In this document: in pieces, positions 49,756 to 58,717 of the stretch | How the letters are laid out: each line of letters starts with the position of its first letter | How positions within the stretch are numbered: position 1 is the stretch's first letter | DNA from: SMWC01 sp045561055 | GTDB taxonomy: Bacteria > Pseudomonadota > Gammaproteobacteria > Steroidobacterales > Rariloculaceae | Direction of reading: 5' to 3' | Length of the DNA stretch: 64,000 bases | NCBI GenBank assembly: GCA_045561055.1 | Contig: JBJKYL010000017.1 | Coordinates: forward strand, 62,001 to 126,000 | The notes under the pieces: model-generated | Told to the model about the DNA's origin: nothing | The model's database searches: none | What the model saw: the letters and a program-made list of their open reading frames with translations, nothing else | Made by a program: the position numbers and the translations under genes

Positions 49756-50807
49756 GTGGATAGAAGAAGATTTATAACGACGGCAGGTCAGCTTTCGGCT
49801 GGCGCAATGGTGATAGGCTCGCCGCTCAGTGCAGTCGCTCAATCCCGCAGAATCGTAACGCTGGGCGGCTTTCGCGTGAAAGTCGTCGATATTCATGCTC
49901 ACTGTGACATTCTCGATGTCGCTCCGCTGCTCGAGGGTACGAGCATGGCGGGATGCCAATCTCAACCGGCCGTTAGGCCCTGAGTGGCTCGCGAGGATGG
50001 ATAGTCGCGGTATCGATGTCGCTGCTATTAGCGCTAACCGGTTCTGGTGGTACGACGCTGAGCTTGATCTCGCGCGCCGGATTGTACGACTACAGGACGA
50101 CAAGATTGCGGAGTGGTGCGATACCCACTCTGATCGCTGCGTTCAGCTTTCATCGCCGGCACTGCAGTTCCCGGAGCTTGCCGCCGAGCAGCTGGAATAT
50201 GCGGTGACGGAGTTGGGTGCGAAAGGCGCTTCCATTCTCGGGCATGCTAGAGGAGAGGTGCCGTCGACTGAGAAATACGACCCGTTTTGGGCGAAAGTCG
50301 TGGAACTAGATGTTCCTGTTTTTATGCACCCGGATGGGTCTAGGAACATCATTCAGCCGGGTGTCTTTGGCGGCAGTGGAGGGTTGGGTAATGTAATGGG
50401 CAACCCACTCGAGACCACGTTATTTTTAGCGCGCCTGATTTACGATGGAACATTAGACCGATTTCCAGAATTGAAGGTTATCGGAGCCCACGGTGGAGGC
50501 TATCTGCCACACTATCTGGGTAGGTTCGAGCAAGCATGCGATAGGTTTTCCGGCTGCGTCAACACCAGGAGTCCTGCTGAGTACCTTCAGGACACAAATC
50601 TTTGCCGATACGATGGTCTTTAACGAGGAAGGGCTCCGTCACCTTGTTGCTGTGATGGGTGCGAGTCAGGTGGTTTATGGGACCGATATTCCACATGGTT
50701 GGGCCGATACATTGGATCTCGTGCTTGACTCACCGACGCTAAGCAATGCGGAGAAAGAAGCGATTCTAGGCGGTAATCTTGTCAGGCTACTGAAGTTGGA
50801 TGGTTAA
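49756..50807 (+). pseudogene. Tat-exported amidohydrolase (amidohydrolase_2) with two frameshifts
   Basis: Read in three consecutive frames this gives one amidohydrolase-2 protein of about 350 residues. Segment 1 (49756 GTG to about 49950) has the Tat signal DRRRFITTAGQLS and the metal motif VDIHAHCD. A shift at the GGG near 49950-49952 leads to segment 2, DANLNRPLGPEWLARMDSRG, with PVFMHPDGS and GAHGGGYLPHYLGR. A second shift near 50586-50596 leads to segment 3, IFADTMVFNEEGLRHLV, and the metal Asp in YGTDIPHGW. Both shifts need one base less than is present. The family includes decarboxylases of the ACMSD/5-carboxyvanillate type. As written, no full protein is made. Confidence 0.8.
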
Positions 50808-50848
50808 ACCGGTTAGTCGTTTAAGGCTTTTCTGCGTTGGCGGTGATT

Positions 50849-51088
50849 TTAATAGTTGCCTTCCTGAATAGTGCATTCGTAAGGCTGCCGTGTTTCACCG
50901 GGTAGCCATACCCAGTCTCTCGTCAAGGTTACTGGCTCCGAGAAGGTATTTGGGTCGATTGCTCTGACAGAATAATTTAACCGTATGCCATCTTGGCTTA
51001 ACGAGAATCGCTCGTGAAACTGGATGGTATCCGTTTGCGGTACGCCGGTTTGATCGAACCAAGGCCAAGTACGATGATGATTTTGACT
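50849..51088 (-). pseudogene. C-terminal remnant of the DUF6152-partner family
   Basis: The 370-base gap between the amidohydrolase and the XdhC genes contains, on the minus strand, about 80 codons after a TAA (51089-51091), without start codon, ending in TAA. It reads RTWPWFDQTGVPQTDTIQFH, ERFSLSQDGIRLNYSVRAID and ends QPYECTIQEGNY. This lines up with the last third of the gene at 27270 (TWIDREGVPHSDELRVLERI) and of the fused gene at 54153 (HSDQMHLVERF). It is therefore a third member of that family, truncated. The rest of the gap shows nothing. Confidence 0.55.
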
Positions 51089-51176
51089 TTAGATTTGTTA
51101 TACATCGACGGTAGGCTCGAAAATAAATTACGGGACGAGGATAGTATAGGTTGATGTTTCTATTTCTGCGATCTCT

Positions 51177-51878
51177 TTATGCCTCGGTACGGTAGCGAGA
51201 TTGAATTATCTGCGCGATTATGGAGACTGCAATTTCGGCTGGCGCACGTCCCCCGAGGGGTAATCCTATTGGCCCGGCGATACGCGATAATGCTTCGTTA
51301 TCGAAACCGAACACTCCGAGTCGCTTTAGTCGCTTTGCATGATTTTTTCGGCTACCGAGCGCGCCGATATAAAATGCCTCTGAGTTAAGGGCAGCCTTCA
51401 ACGCCGGCTCGTCTATTTTAGCATCGTGGCTGAGTGTTACGAGCGCGGTTCGTGATGTCAGCGGAGTCTCTTCCAACGCTTCTTGAGGCCAGCGATTGAC
51501 GATGTTAATGCTGGGAAACCGTTCTGGTGTAGCGAATGCGGCACGGGGATCGATAAGTTGCACTTCGAAACCGGCAGCAACTGCCATCGGGATAAGTGCT
51601 TGAGCGATATGAACAGCGCCTATAACAATAAGACGATGAGGTGGGGATAACGTTTGTAGTAGGTATCGTTCTCCGGCGACTTCTATCGTTCGCGCGCCAT
51701 CATGGCGAAGTGCTCGTCTCGCATTACACAACACCTCTGTAGGAATGTTTTTAGGTATGTCTGTATCGTTTTCTGTGGTTAAAAGGAATTGGTACGAATT
51801 AGACAGGCCGCGTGTGAGTACAGCGGGTCGCCTTGATTCCTGGGCGACAACGAGTCGTTTGAGCAGAGTATGTTTCAA
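51177..51878 (-). CDS. XdhC family protein, C-terminal (Rossmann) subunit
   Basis: 233 residues from a TTG at 51878 that overlaps the stop of the upstream gene (TTGA). The core LIVIGAVHIAQALIPMAVAAG is a dinucleotide-binding strand-loop-helix, followed by VQLIDPR, LVTLSHDAKIDEPALKAAL and the signature YIGALGSRKNHAKRL and GPIGLPLGGRAPAEIAVSI. XdhC proteins insert or sulfurate the molybdenum cofactor of xanthine-dehydrogenase-type enzymes. In this genome the usual one-piece protein is split in two ORFs, as in CoxI/XdhC pairs of some bacteria. No molybdenum hydroxylase gene is in the window. Confidence 0.82.
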   Translation of the reverse strand: MKHTLLKRLVVAQESRRPAVLTRGLSNSYQFLLTTENDTDIPKNIPTEVLCNARRALRHDGARTIEVAGERYLLQTLSPPHRLIVIGAVHIAQALIPMAVAAGFEVQLIDPRAAFATPERFPSINIVNRWPQEALEETPLTSRTALVTLSHDAKIDEPALKAALNSEAFYIGALGSRKNHAKRLKRLGVFGFDNEALSRIAGPIGLPLGGRAPAEIAVSIIAQIIQSRYRTEA

Positions 51879-52216
51879 TCGATACGCTCCACGAAAATTT
51901 CTATCTGTCCGCCGCAGGCAAGGCCAACAGCCCAAGCTTCGTCATCGGTGACGCCGAATTCGAGTAGTCGCGGTTGTCCGTCTTGGATCACTTCCTTCGC
52001 CTCATGAATCACCGCGCCTTCTACGCACCCACCGGAAATGGAGCCTTCGAATGCGCCATCAGCGCCGACAACCAGGTTACTGCCGACTGGCCGAGGCGAG
52101 GATCCCCAGGTTTTCACTACGGTCGCAAGCGCTACGGGCGTGCCCGCGTCGTGCCACGCAAGTGCGGTTCGGAGAACGTCGTTTGCGTCGCTGTAGGACT
52201 CGAGAGAGTTTGTCAT
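51875..52216 (-). CDS. XdhC family protein, N-terminal subunit
   Basis: 113 residues. It carries the XdhC/CoxI N-terminal motif ALATVVKTWGSSPRPVGSNL, SISGGCVEGAVI and GLACGGQIEIFVE. The GGC and CGG cysteines are the conserved ones. Its stop overlaps the TTG start of the C-terminal subunit, so both are probably made from one message by translational coupling and assemble into one functional XdhC. The divergent MAPEG gene starts 129 bases away. Confidence 0.83.
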   Translation of the reverse strand: MTNSLESYSDANDVLRTALAWHDAGTPVALATVVKTWGSSPRPVGSNLVVGADGAFEGSISGGCVEGAVIHEAKEVIQDGQPRLLEFGVTDDEAWAVGLACGGQIEIFVERID

Positions 52217-52345
52217 AGTAGGCTCTAAGTAAGCGAGGCCCGTAATCTAGCAGATTTAGGATCAATCAGGTTCCGACATCGCATAGTGTTCTGGTATTGT
52301 TGTTATTCGCAGGGTAGGAATTTACGAGAGATACCGGAGTTTGTA

Positions 52346-52741
52346 ATGATAACAATGAAATATACGGTGCTGATTACAATTGCCGCGTTGGTCTACACGT
52401 TTATATTAGGTGGTCGTGTTGGCATGCGCCGCTTGAAACTAGGGGTCGATGCGCCCGCGATTTCAGGCCAGACCGAATTTGATGTCGCGTTTCGAATTCA
52501 CATGAACACAATTGAGCAGCTCGTTCTGTTCATTCCTATGCTGTGGATTGCAGTTACGGTTATCGGTGATATCTGGGCGGCGGCTATTGGTGCCGTTTGG
52601 ATTGTCGGCCGTATGATTTACGCGGCTGGATATACCGCAGACGTTAACAAGCGCAGGCCAGGGATGATCATCACGTTGCTGTCTACCGCTGTCCTGACGG
52701 TAATGTCCCTTTGGGGTGTCGTACAAGCATTTCTATCCTGA
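52346..52741 (+). CDS. MAPEG family membrane protein
   Basis: 131 residues with about four membrane helices. Start ATG 52346 with GGAG seven bases before it. The MAPEG signature is RIHMNTIEQLVLFIPMLWIA, in which the R-x-H-x-N-x-x-E pattern binds glutathione in the eukaryotic members; then GRMIYAAGYTADVNKRRPG. Related bacterial proteins are often glutathione-dependent or of unknown function. Monocistronic between XdhC and the alpha/beta hydrolase. Confidence 0.85.
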   Translation: MITMKYTVLITIAALVYTFILGGRVGMRRLKLGVDAPAISGQTEFDVAFRIHMNTIEQLVLFIPMLWIAVTVIGDIWAAAIGAVWIVGRMIYAAGYTADVNKRRPGMIITLLSTAVLTVMSLWGVVQAFLS

Positions 52742-52827
52742 TATATGACCTAATGGATTTTGATCGTGCACGGAGGATTGAATCTCGCTAGAGAGCGATT
52801 CAATCAATCTGAATTGGAGGACTAACA

Positions 52828-54087
52828 ATGAATTTTGACGGCAGATTTAATCGTCGAGAAGTTATGAAGTGGGGCTTGATCTCTTCAAGTGCGCCTGTTT
52901 TAGCTTCGGGTGCATCGGCACTTGCACAGAATCTCGGTCCCGGTAATGCATTTGTTGGTGACGAAACCGGACGAGATGCTGGGAAGCTATTTACAGGACA
53001 TCCGGTCGTGGGTGGCGGCCAGATGGAGATCCGGCTCAATCAGTCTATCTATACGGACGATCCGCACGAACTCGAAGTGGCGCAGAGATTAGAACCATTC
53101 AATCCATTGTCCTGGTACAACGAATGGCGCCGAGTCGCCGATATTAACGAGGAGATTGCTGAGGGTTACGCCGAGCAGGGACTGAAGGTTTCAGCTAACC
53201 AATTCTACCTACGTGCGTTCCGTTTCCATCGAGCGTCGATTGTGTATCAAGAAGATACAGACAGGACGATGATGCCGGGATATATGAAAACGCGTGAAAT
53301 GTTCGATAAAGCCTGGGAGATGGTTCCGCCACCAATAGAACGCGTCACTATTAACGTTGACGGCAATAATCTAGACGGTTACTTTCGCAGAGCCAGTGGC
53401 TCTTCCAGCGCACGGCATCCAGTCGTCATTGGTTACTTAGGGGCCGATTCTATGGCGGAGAGCACTATTCTCGGTAGTGGTTCCTATGCATCCCGAGGTA
53501 TGTCTTCACTGGTGGTAGATCTGCCGGGGCAGGGTGCTGCGAAACGACTCAAAAATTTGTATATGCCACCGGATACAGAGCGGTTTGTGTCGGATCTCAT
53601 CGACTATCTCGAGACCCGATCGGACGTAGATACGAGTCGTATCGGTATTCGTGGAATTAGTATGGGCGGTTATGCAGCGCCACGAGCTGCGACCGCGGAT
53701 GGTCGTATCAAGGCGATCGTGACTTCGGCTGGGTCGTATGATGTGCGTAGTGATTTGTTTGACTACTACCCACCGATACAGGATCGAGTGCGCTGGATTA
53801 TTGGTGCTGAGGATCTTACCGCTGCCAGAGAGCAACTGGCTGACTACAATATGGAAGGCATTGCGAAGAACATCGAATGTCCGATGTTGCTCGGATATGG
53901 TCCGACGGACCGCATTATGGATCCGCAAGGCGCGTACAATCTTCACCAGGCTGCAGTGAACTCGGACTCTAAGCTTTGGGCTGACTCGGGGCATCCGCAT
54001 CACGATGAGAAGTCTGGTGGACCACAGGATCTTAGGTTGCCGACCGCCCAGGACTGGATGGCCAAGATGCTTGGTGCTATCGCGTAA
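52828..54087 (+). CDS. Tat-exported alpha/beta hydrolase, FrsA/DHPON-hydrolase-like
   Basis: 419 residues. The N-terminus has NRREVMKWGLISSSAPVLAS, a Tat signal. An N-terminal helical cap domain (about 50-170) is followed by the hydrolase fold: VVIGYLGADSM (oxyanion region), VVDLPGQG, nucleophile elbow GISMGG with Ser278, and DSGHPHHDEKSGGPQ with candidate His near the C-terminus. The layout matches 2,6-dihydropseudooxynicotine-hydrolase and esterase FrsA relatives, which hydrolyse C-C or ester bonds. GGAGG precedes the ATG by five bases. Substrate unknown. Confidence 0.8.
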   Translation: MNFDGRFNRREVMKWGLISSSAPVLASGASALAQNLGPGNAFVGDETGRDAGKLFTGHPVVGGGQMEIRLNQSIYTDDPHELEVAQRLEPFNPLSWYNEWRRVADINEEIAEGYAEQGLKVSANQFYLRAFRFHRASIVYQEDTDRTMMPGYMKTREMFDKAWEMVPPPIERVTINVDGNNLDGYFRRASGSSSARHPVVIGYLGADSMAESTILGSGSYASRGMSSLVVDLPGQGAAKRLKNLYMPPDTERFVSDLIDYLETRSDVDTSRIGIRGISMGGYAAPRAATADGRIKAIVTSAGSYDVRSDLFDYYPPIQDRVRWIIGAEDLTAAREQLADYNMEGIAKNIECPMLLGYGPTDRIMDPQGAYNLHQAAVNSDSKLWADSGHPHHDEKSGGPQDLRLPTAQDWMAKMLGAIA

Positions 54088-54152
54088 ATTAGAGAGTCTT
54101 TAGGTTATTAGATTTTCTAGGTTGGTGGGTAAAAACGAAGTAAGCGATCATC

Positions 54153-55222
54153 ATGAGTTTACGTATAGTTAGTTGTCTCGGAATAGGATTCGCTATTTCA
54201 GTAACGGCCTTCGCACATCACGCCTCTGACCCGCATTTTGATCATGGAAGCCCGATGTCTGTCGGGGTGTTGTTACAGACCTACAGTTTGTGAACCCTCA
54301 CGCCTATGTCTATTTCAATGTGACCTCGGTCCGTGGTGAAATTGTGCCATGGCGTTGTGAATTATCAGCTGCTACGTTGTTAGTACGACGTGGTTGGACG
54401 CGCGATACGGTTAGGGCTGGTCAAGATATCGTCGTGCATGGTTCGCCGGCCCGGCGGGAAGAGCACGTCTGCTTCCTTAACTCGTTCGAGCTTGACGGTG
54501 GTCCGGAGATTGCTAGGGGAGAAAACCTGAACGGAGTGGCTACGATAGCTTCCGTCGCAGAAATGAGCGGTGAACGTCCTGAGAGATTGTTAAATGGGCA
54601 ACCCAACCTGACTGGTTCTTGGGTGAGTTTGTCTTTCGGAGCAGTATTGAACGACGAAGTCGACCAAAATGAGGTGCGTGGTTTTCGCGATAGCTACGAG
54701 CCGACACGCGCAGGCTTGGAGGCACGAGTTGGTTATGATATGGCGTTCGACAATCCTAAATTGCGGTGCCATGTAGGTAACGTTATTGATGGCTGGAATA
54801 CCGATCGGCATGTCAACGAAGTTTATCAGAACGACGATGAAGTTATATTGCAATATGGGTTCATGGATTTTGTTCGTGTTGTTTATCTGGATATGGAGGT
54901 TCATCCCGCGGACATTACGCCAAGTACCGGTGGACACTCTATCGGATGGTGGGAAGGGGAAACGCTCGTCGTTGATACAGTTGGTTTTGAGCAAGGAATC
55001 CTTTTGCCTCGGGACGGGACGTCGCATAGCGATCAGATGCATCTCGTAGAACGATTTTCTTTTGACGCTGAAGAAAGTGTATTGTTTCGAAATTATAGGA
55101 TTGAGGATCCTCGGTTTCTTGTGAGCCCTGTGGATGGCCAGGACGTAATGGGATTCTCAGTCGCTCCTTACGAGCCATACGGGTGCTTAGAACTCAGTGG
55201 CGACAATAATATCCGTCGGTAG
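54153..55222 (+). pseudogene. DUF6152-partner fusion protein with one frameshift, DUF6152 copy 4
   Basis: ATG 54153 begins a signal peptide (MSLRIVSCLGIGFAISVTAF) followed by AHHASDPHFDHGSPMSV, then the frame shifts at the GGGG near 54261-54267 (one base is missing) to GVVTDLQFVNPHAYVYFNV and continues to 55222. With that base restored this is a fusion: DUF6152 (to about residue 120, ending SPARREEHVCFLNSFELDGG) plus a C-terminal half that matches the separate gene at 27270 (RLLNGQPNLTGSWVSLSFG, GWWEGETLVVDTVGF, HSDQMHLVERF). The downstream ORF by itself could start at GTG 54290 but lacks a signal. About 356 residues after repair. Confidence 0.72.
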
Positions 55223-55325
55223 TAGCAGATTAAGTAATCGAGAGTACGGGAATATACGTTGAGTATATGTAAGCTAATTACATGCCGTAGCGCGTTTTGT
55301 CGAAAAAAAATTCTGAAGGACGGTT

Positions 55326-55688
55326 GTGTTCGCATTCTGTAATCAGTTAGCGAAGCGGTTTTACCATATTCGTTTAGTGCTGTGGTTCTTCGGTATCATG
55401 TCAGTTCTGGTATTCGCCGGCGTTTTATTTCTCGCCGATAGTGCAACAAATAGTTCCTATGCTTTGGCATCGCTGACCGCACTGCTTTGGGCGTTATGGA
55501 TGCTGGCTTTTGCGTACGGCTTCGTTGAAGGAGTTCCAGTTATTGATCCCGCAGCACACTTTTTGACGAGACTTAGGATGCGTCTAAAGTTAGGATTTTT
55601 ATGGGTTCTTGCTACGGCCCTAGCGGGGCTGATGGTAGTTGCTGTTGTTTTGACCTTTCGTGCTATTGGAATTCTGTTGGATGCCTGA
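55326..55688 (+). CDS. small membrane protein of unknown function
   Basis: 120 residues from a GTG with AAGGA nine bases upstream. Three hydrophobic helices are visible, at about 18-38, 47-67 and 93-115. I do not recognise a family. It lies about 90 bases before the YbbP-like permease and in the same direction, and could be its companion, but there is no motif that says so. Base composition is like its neighbours. Confidence 0.55.
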   Translation: MFAFCNQLAKRFYHIRLVLWFFGIMSVLVFAGVLFLADSATNSSYALASLTALLWALWMLAFAYGFVEGVPVIDPAAHFLTRLRMRLKLGFLWVLATALAGLMVVAVVLTFRAIGILLDA

Positions 55689-55780
55689 TACGTCTATTGC
55701 AAAATACTAACTATATGCGATGAATGAAAATTTGCTAGACAACTCGCTAATTTCCGTTAGCCTTACGTGATGATTTTTAA

Positions 55781-58288
55781 TTGGTCTTTCCCTTTTTGAA
55801 CGCGATTCGCGGCGGCCTTGCAACGCGTTTACTCATTCGTGATTGGCATGCGGGAGAGACCATCATTCTCTTAGTCGCTCTCGTCGTTGCTGTTACGTCC
55901 ATGAGCGCTGTTGGATTATTTACAAATCGCGTCCGGCAAGCGGTTACTCAGCAGGCTGGAGAGGTTTTAGCTGCTGATTTGCGTCTCGAATCAAGTGATC
56001 CGATTACACCTGCTTATGAGGAACTAGCGACCGCGAACGAACTACAGACCGCCCACATTGTAAATTTTAGTAGCGTTATTATCGCGGGTGAGGCAAGCGC
56101 ATTAGCTGATGTTCGTGGGGTTACTCCCGGATATCCCCTGCGTGGCGAGGTGCGGGTGGCTGATGAACTGGCAGGTCTCCCGCGTGTAGCTGAAGGTGTT
56201 CCGGTACGCGGTGAAGTTTGGGCAGAGCCCAGCTTGCTAGTCAGGCTAGGGATCGATGTTGGTGATGAGATTGATGTCGGTAATTTGACTTTTCGTGTTT
56301 CACAGACACTTGAATTCCGGCCCGACGAAGGTTGGCGATTTATGGAAATCTCGCCGACGCTTCTTCTGAATCTGGCTGACCTCGAGGATACTGGCCTTAT
56401 TCTACCTGGGAGCATAATCGAGTATGAGATGCTCTTTGCAGGAAGCGAGAGAAATGTGGCGACCTTTCGCGATGAATTGGAATTGACGATAACGCCTGAT
56501 CAAGAGTTGGACGATATCCGAGATGGTCGGCCTGAGGTGCGCCGGTCGGTCGTTAGAGCTGAGCGTTACCTTGTCCTTTCTGCCCTCGTAAGTGTACTAC
56601 TCGGTGGTGTGGCAGTCGCGATGGCTGCGCGTCGCTTCCTAGCTCGGCATCTCGATAGCGTTGCGCTAATGAAGTGTATAGGCGCTCGACACCGCGATGT
56701 ACTGCGATTGACACTGACACAGCTACTGTTACTGGCTCTAGCGGCAGGTATGGCGGGTAGTGTGTTCGGCTATCTAATGCAGCAGGGCTTAACATTATTG
56801 ATTGGGGATCTTATCGAGGCCCAATTGCCGTCGCCGACGTTTGCTGGGGTAATCATAGGCCCGATTACAGCATTGACCGTCGCGATAGGATTCGCGCTTC
56901 CACCGCTTCTGCAGCTTCGTAACGTCCCACCCGCCCGTGTACTTCGTCATGATCTTGCACCACCACCACTCAGTTATACGCTTGTATATGGAGTGGCGGC
57001 AGCAGCTGTTACAGCAATGATGTACTGGCTATTCCGCGACTTCGAGCTCATTGCTTATGTAATGGGCGGTGCTGTACTAACGTTTTTGGCACTCTACGGT
57101 GCGAGCCAAATGTTAGTTTTGGGTCTTCAGCAATTTCGAGGGAGTGTTGGAATTGCTTGGCGGTATGGAGTTGCTAATGTAGCGAGGCGTGGGCGAGAAA
57201 GCAGTGTTCAGGTCGTCGCGTTTGGTATCAGTTTGATGGTGTTACTGTTGCTAACACTGGTTCGGACTGAACTTATGGATAGTTGGCAATCAGCGCTACC
57301 TGAGGACGCACCCAATCATTTTGTGATCAATATCCAACCGCATGAACGTGAGATGGTTGATGAAATTCTAGCTGATTACGGGATCGAATCGCCCGGTTTT
57401 ACACCACTAGTACGTGCGCGGATTAGTCACGTTAATGGAGTTTCCTTGAATGATTACGTGGCGAAGGATGAGAGAGCCGAGGATGAGCTTCGCGATGACC
57501 TGAATTTAACGTGGGCCACTAGGATGAATCCGGATAACGAGCTAGTTGCGGGAGAGTGGTGGCAGCCAGGCGACATGACACCGCAGGTTTCGATCGAAGA
57601 GGAGATCCTAGAGGAAATCGGCTTGGAGATAGGTGATCAATTGACCTACACGATTGCTGGAGAAAGCGTCACCGTCACGATTAGTAGCTCGCGACGAATC
57701 AACTGGGATACATTCAGTCCCAACTTTTTCATGGTGTTGAATCCAACTCTGCTTGACGAGTATCCGCAAACATTCGTGACGAGTTTTTTTGTCAAACCAG
57801 GACAGCGCCGGGTCTCTTTGGAGCTAGCACAAGTTTTGCCAAGTGTTTCTGTGATCGATTTCGATGCGGTGATTGATCAGGTTAGGAGCGCAATGACGAG
57901 GGCTGCACTAGCTGTCCAATACGTGTTTTTATTTACGTTCGCAGCGGGCATTATGGTGTTATTGGCAGCGATTCAGGCAACTCGGGACGACCGGATGTAC
58001 GAGAGCGCCTTGCTAAGGACGCTCGGGGCAGGACGTGGCACTGTATTGCAGGGTGTGGCGGCAGAATTTGCGGCCTTAGGTTTACTGGCCGGTACCTTGG
58101 GGGCATTCGGAGCCGGATTTGTAGGCTATTATGTTGCTGTTCAACTATTTGAATTGGATTATCTACCGGGGATTTCGCTGTGGTTAATGGGTATGCTGGC
58201 CGGCACAATCATAGTCGGCGTCAGCGGTACGTTGGCGGCGAGGTCGGTCGTGAACGAGCCACCAGTATCGGTTTTACGTAGAATTTAG
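55781..58288 (+). CDS. ABC transporter permease, YbbP/FtsX family
   Basis: 835 residues from a TTG; there is no ATG near the conserved start (a second TTG at 55796 is also possible). About ten membrane helices in the FtsX pattern: one at the N-terminus, a large periplasmic region (70-240), three helices near 265-365 (SVLLGGVAVAMAARRFLARH), a second helical set with a periplasmic loop near 490-690, and a C-terminal three-helix FtsX domain. It matches YbbP, which pairs with the ATPase YbbA next to tesA. Here no ATPase gene is adjacent. Substrate unknown, perhaps lipid or lipoprotein-related. Confidence 0.83.
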   Translation: MVFPFLNAIRGGLATRLLIRDWHAGETIILLVALVVAVTSMSAVGLFTNRVRQAVTQQAGEVLAADLRLESSDPITPAYEELATANELQTAHIVNFSSVIIAGEASALADVRGVTPGYPLRGEVRVADELAGLPRVAEGVPVRGEVWAEPSLLVRLGIDVGDEIDVGNLTFRVSQTLEFRPDEGWRFMEISPTLLLNLADLEDTGLILPGSIIEYEMLFAGSERNVATFRDELELTITPDQELDDIRDGRPEVRRSVVRAERYLVLSALVSVLLGGVAVAMAARRFLARHLDSVALMKCIGARHRDVLRLTLTQLLLLALAAGMAGSVFGYLMQQGLTLLIGDLIEAQLPSPTFAGVIIGPITALTVAIGFALPPLLQLRNVPPARVLRHDLAPPPLSYTLVYGVAAAAVTAMMYWLFRDFELIAYVMGGAVLTFLALYGASQMLVLGLQQFRGSVGIAWRYGVANVARRGRESSVQVVAFGISLMVLLLLTLVRTELMDSWQSALPEDAPNHFVINIQPHEREMVDEILADYGIESPGFTPLVRARISHVNGVSLNDYVAKDERAEDELRDDLNLTWATRMNPDNELVAGEWWQPGDMTPQVSIEEEILEEIGLEIGDQLTYTIAGESVTVTISSSRRINWDTFSPNFFMVLNPTLLDEYPQTFVTSFFVKPGQRRVSLELAQVLPSVSVIDFDAVIDQVRSAMTRAALAVQYVFLFTFAAGIMVLLAAIQATRDDRMYESALLRTLGAGRGTVLQGVAAEFAALGLLAGTLGAFGAGFVGYYVAVQLFELDYLPGISLWLMGMLAGTIIVGVSGTLAARSVVNEPPVSVLRRI

Positions 58289-58465
58289 TTTTACCTCTAA
58301 AGAATTGGGTAGTTTAAATTCATGAGCGCTTGTTAGGTTAATTGTGGTCTGCTGGGGACGTAAGTAAGCTCGAGCATTGCGGGGGAACACGGTGTGCGGC
58401 CCGACTGATTGAGGATTTCGAGGTATAGTCGAGGGCAGTATGATGCGCTCTAAACTTGATCCGAG

Positions 58466-58699
58466 CTAGTGGTAGTGCCCGTGTTCGGGAGACCATACTC
58501 GGCCTGCCGGTGCGACGCTCGGTTCAAAATCGTCAATTTGAGTGAGAAGTAGTACTAGACCACCGATTAAGCATACTGCAACAGCAGTAATTGCTATGCG
58601 CATGGAGACTGACATTTTTACGCTTTTATTTGCGCAACATCGTTTGTATTTTTCTCCACTGCCGCAAGGGCAGGGCATGTTTCGTCCTATTGCGGCCAT
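58466..58699 (-). CDS. SEC-C motif microprotein with membrane helix
   Basis: 77 residues. The first 20 carry GRNMPCPCGSGEKYKRCC, the SEC-C zinc-binding motif known from the C-terminus of SecA, where it contacts SecB and ribosomes. Then follows a basic stretch and a single membrane helix near 35-55 (ITAVAVCLIGGLVLLLT) and a short acidic tail. A protein made only of a SEC-C finger and a helix is not one I know. It is divergent from the MFS gene, 18 bases away. Start ATG 58699; no strong ribosome binding site. Confidence 0.65.
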   Translation of the reverse strand: MAAIGRNMPCPCGSGEKYKRCCANKSVKMSVSMRIAITAVAVCLIGGLVLLLTQIDDFEPSVAPAGRVWSPEHGHYH

Positions 58700-58717
58700 C
58701 TCTATAGTCTAACTGAA

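Noticed and set aside
49708..50103. 131-residue minus-strand ORF over the amidohydrolase start
   Set aside because: It runs antisense to a clear Tat signal and HAH metal motif; a shadow of the frameshifted gene.
26807..55222. Mobile island with integrase or attachment repeats
   Set aside because: No integrase, transposase or flanking direct repeats were seen; the only tRNA is 19 kb upstream, so I call it accessory but not mobile.
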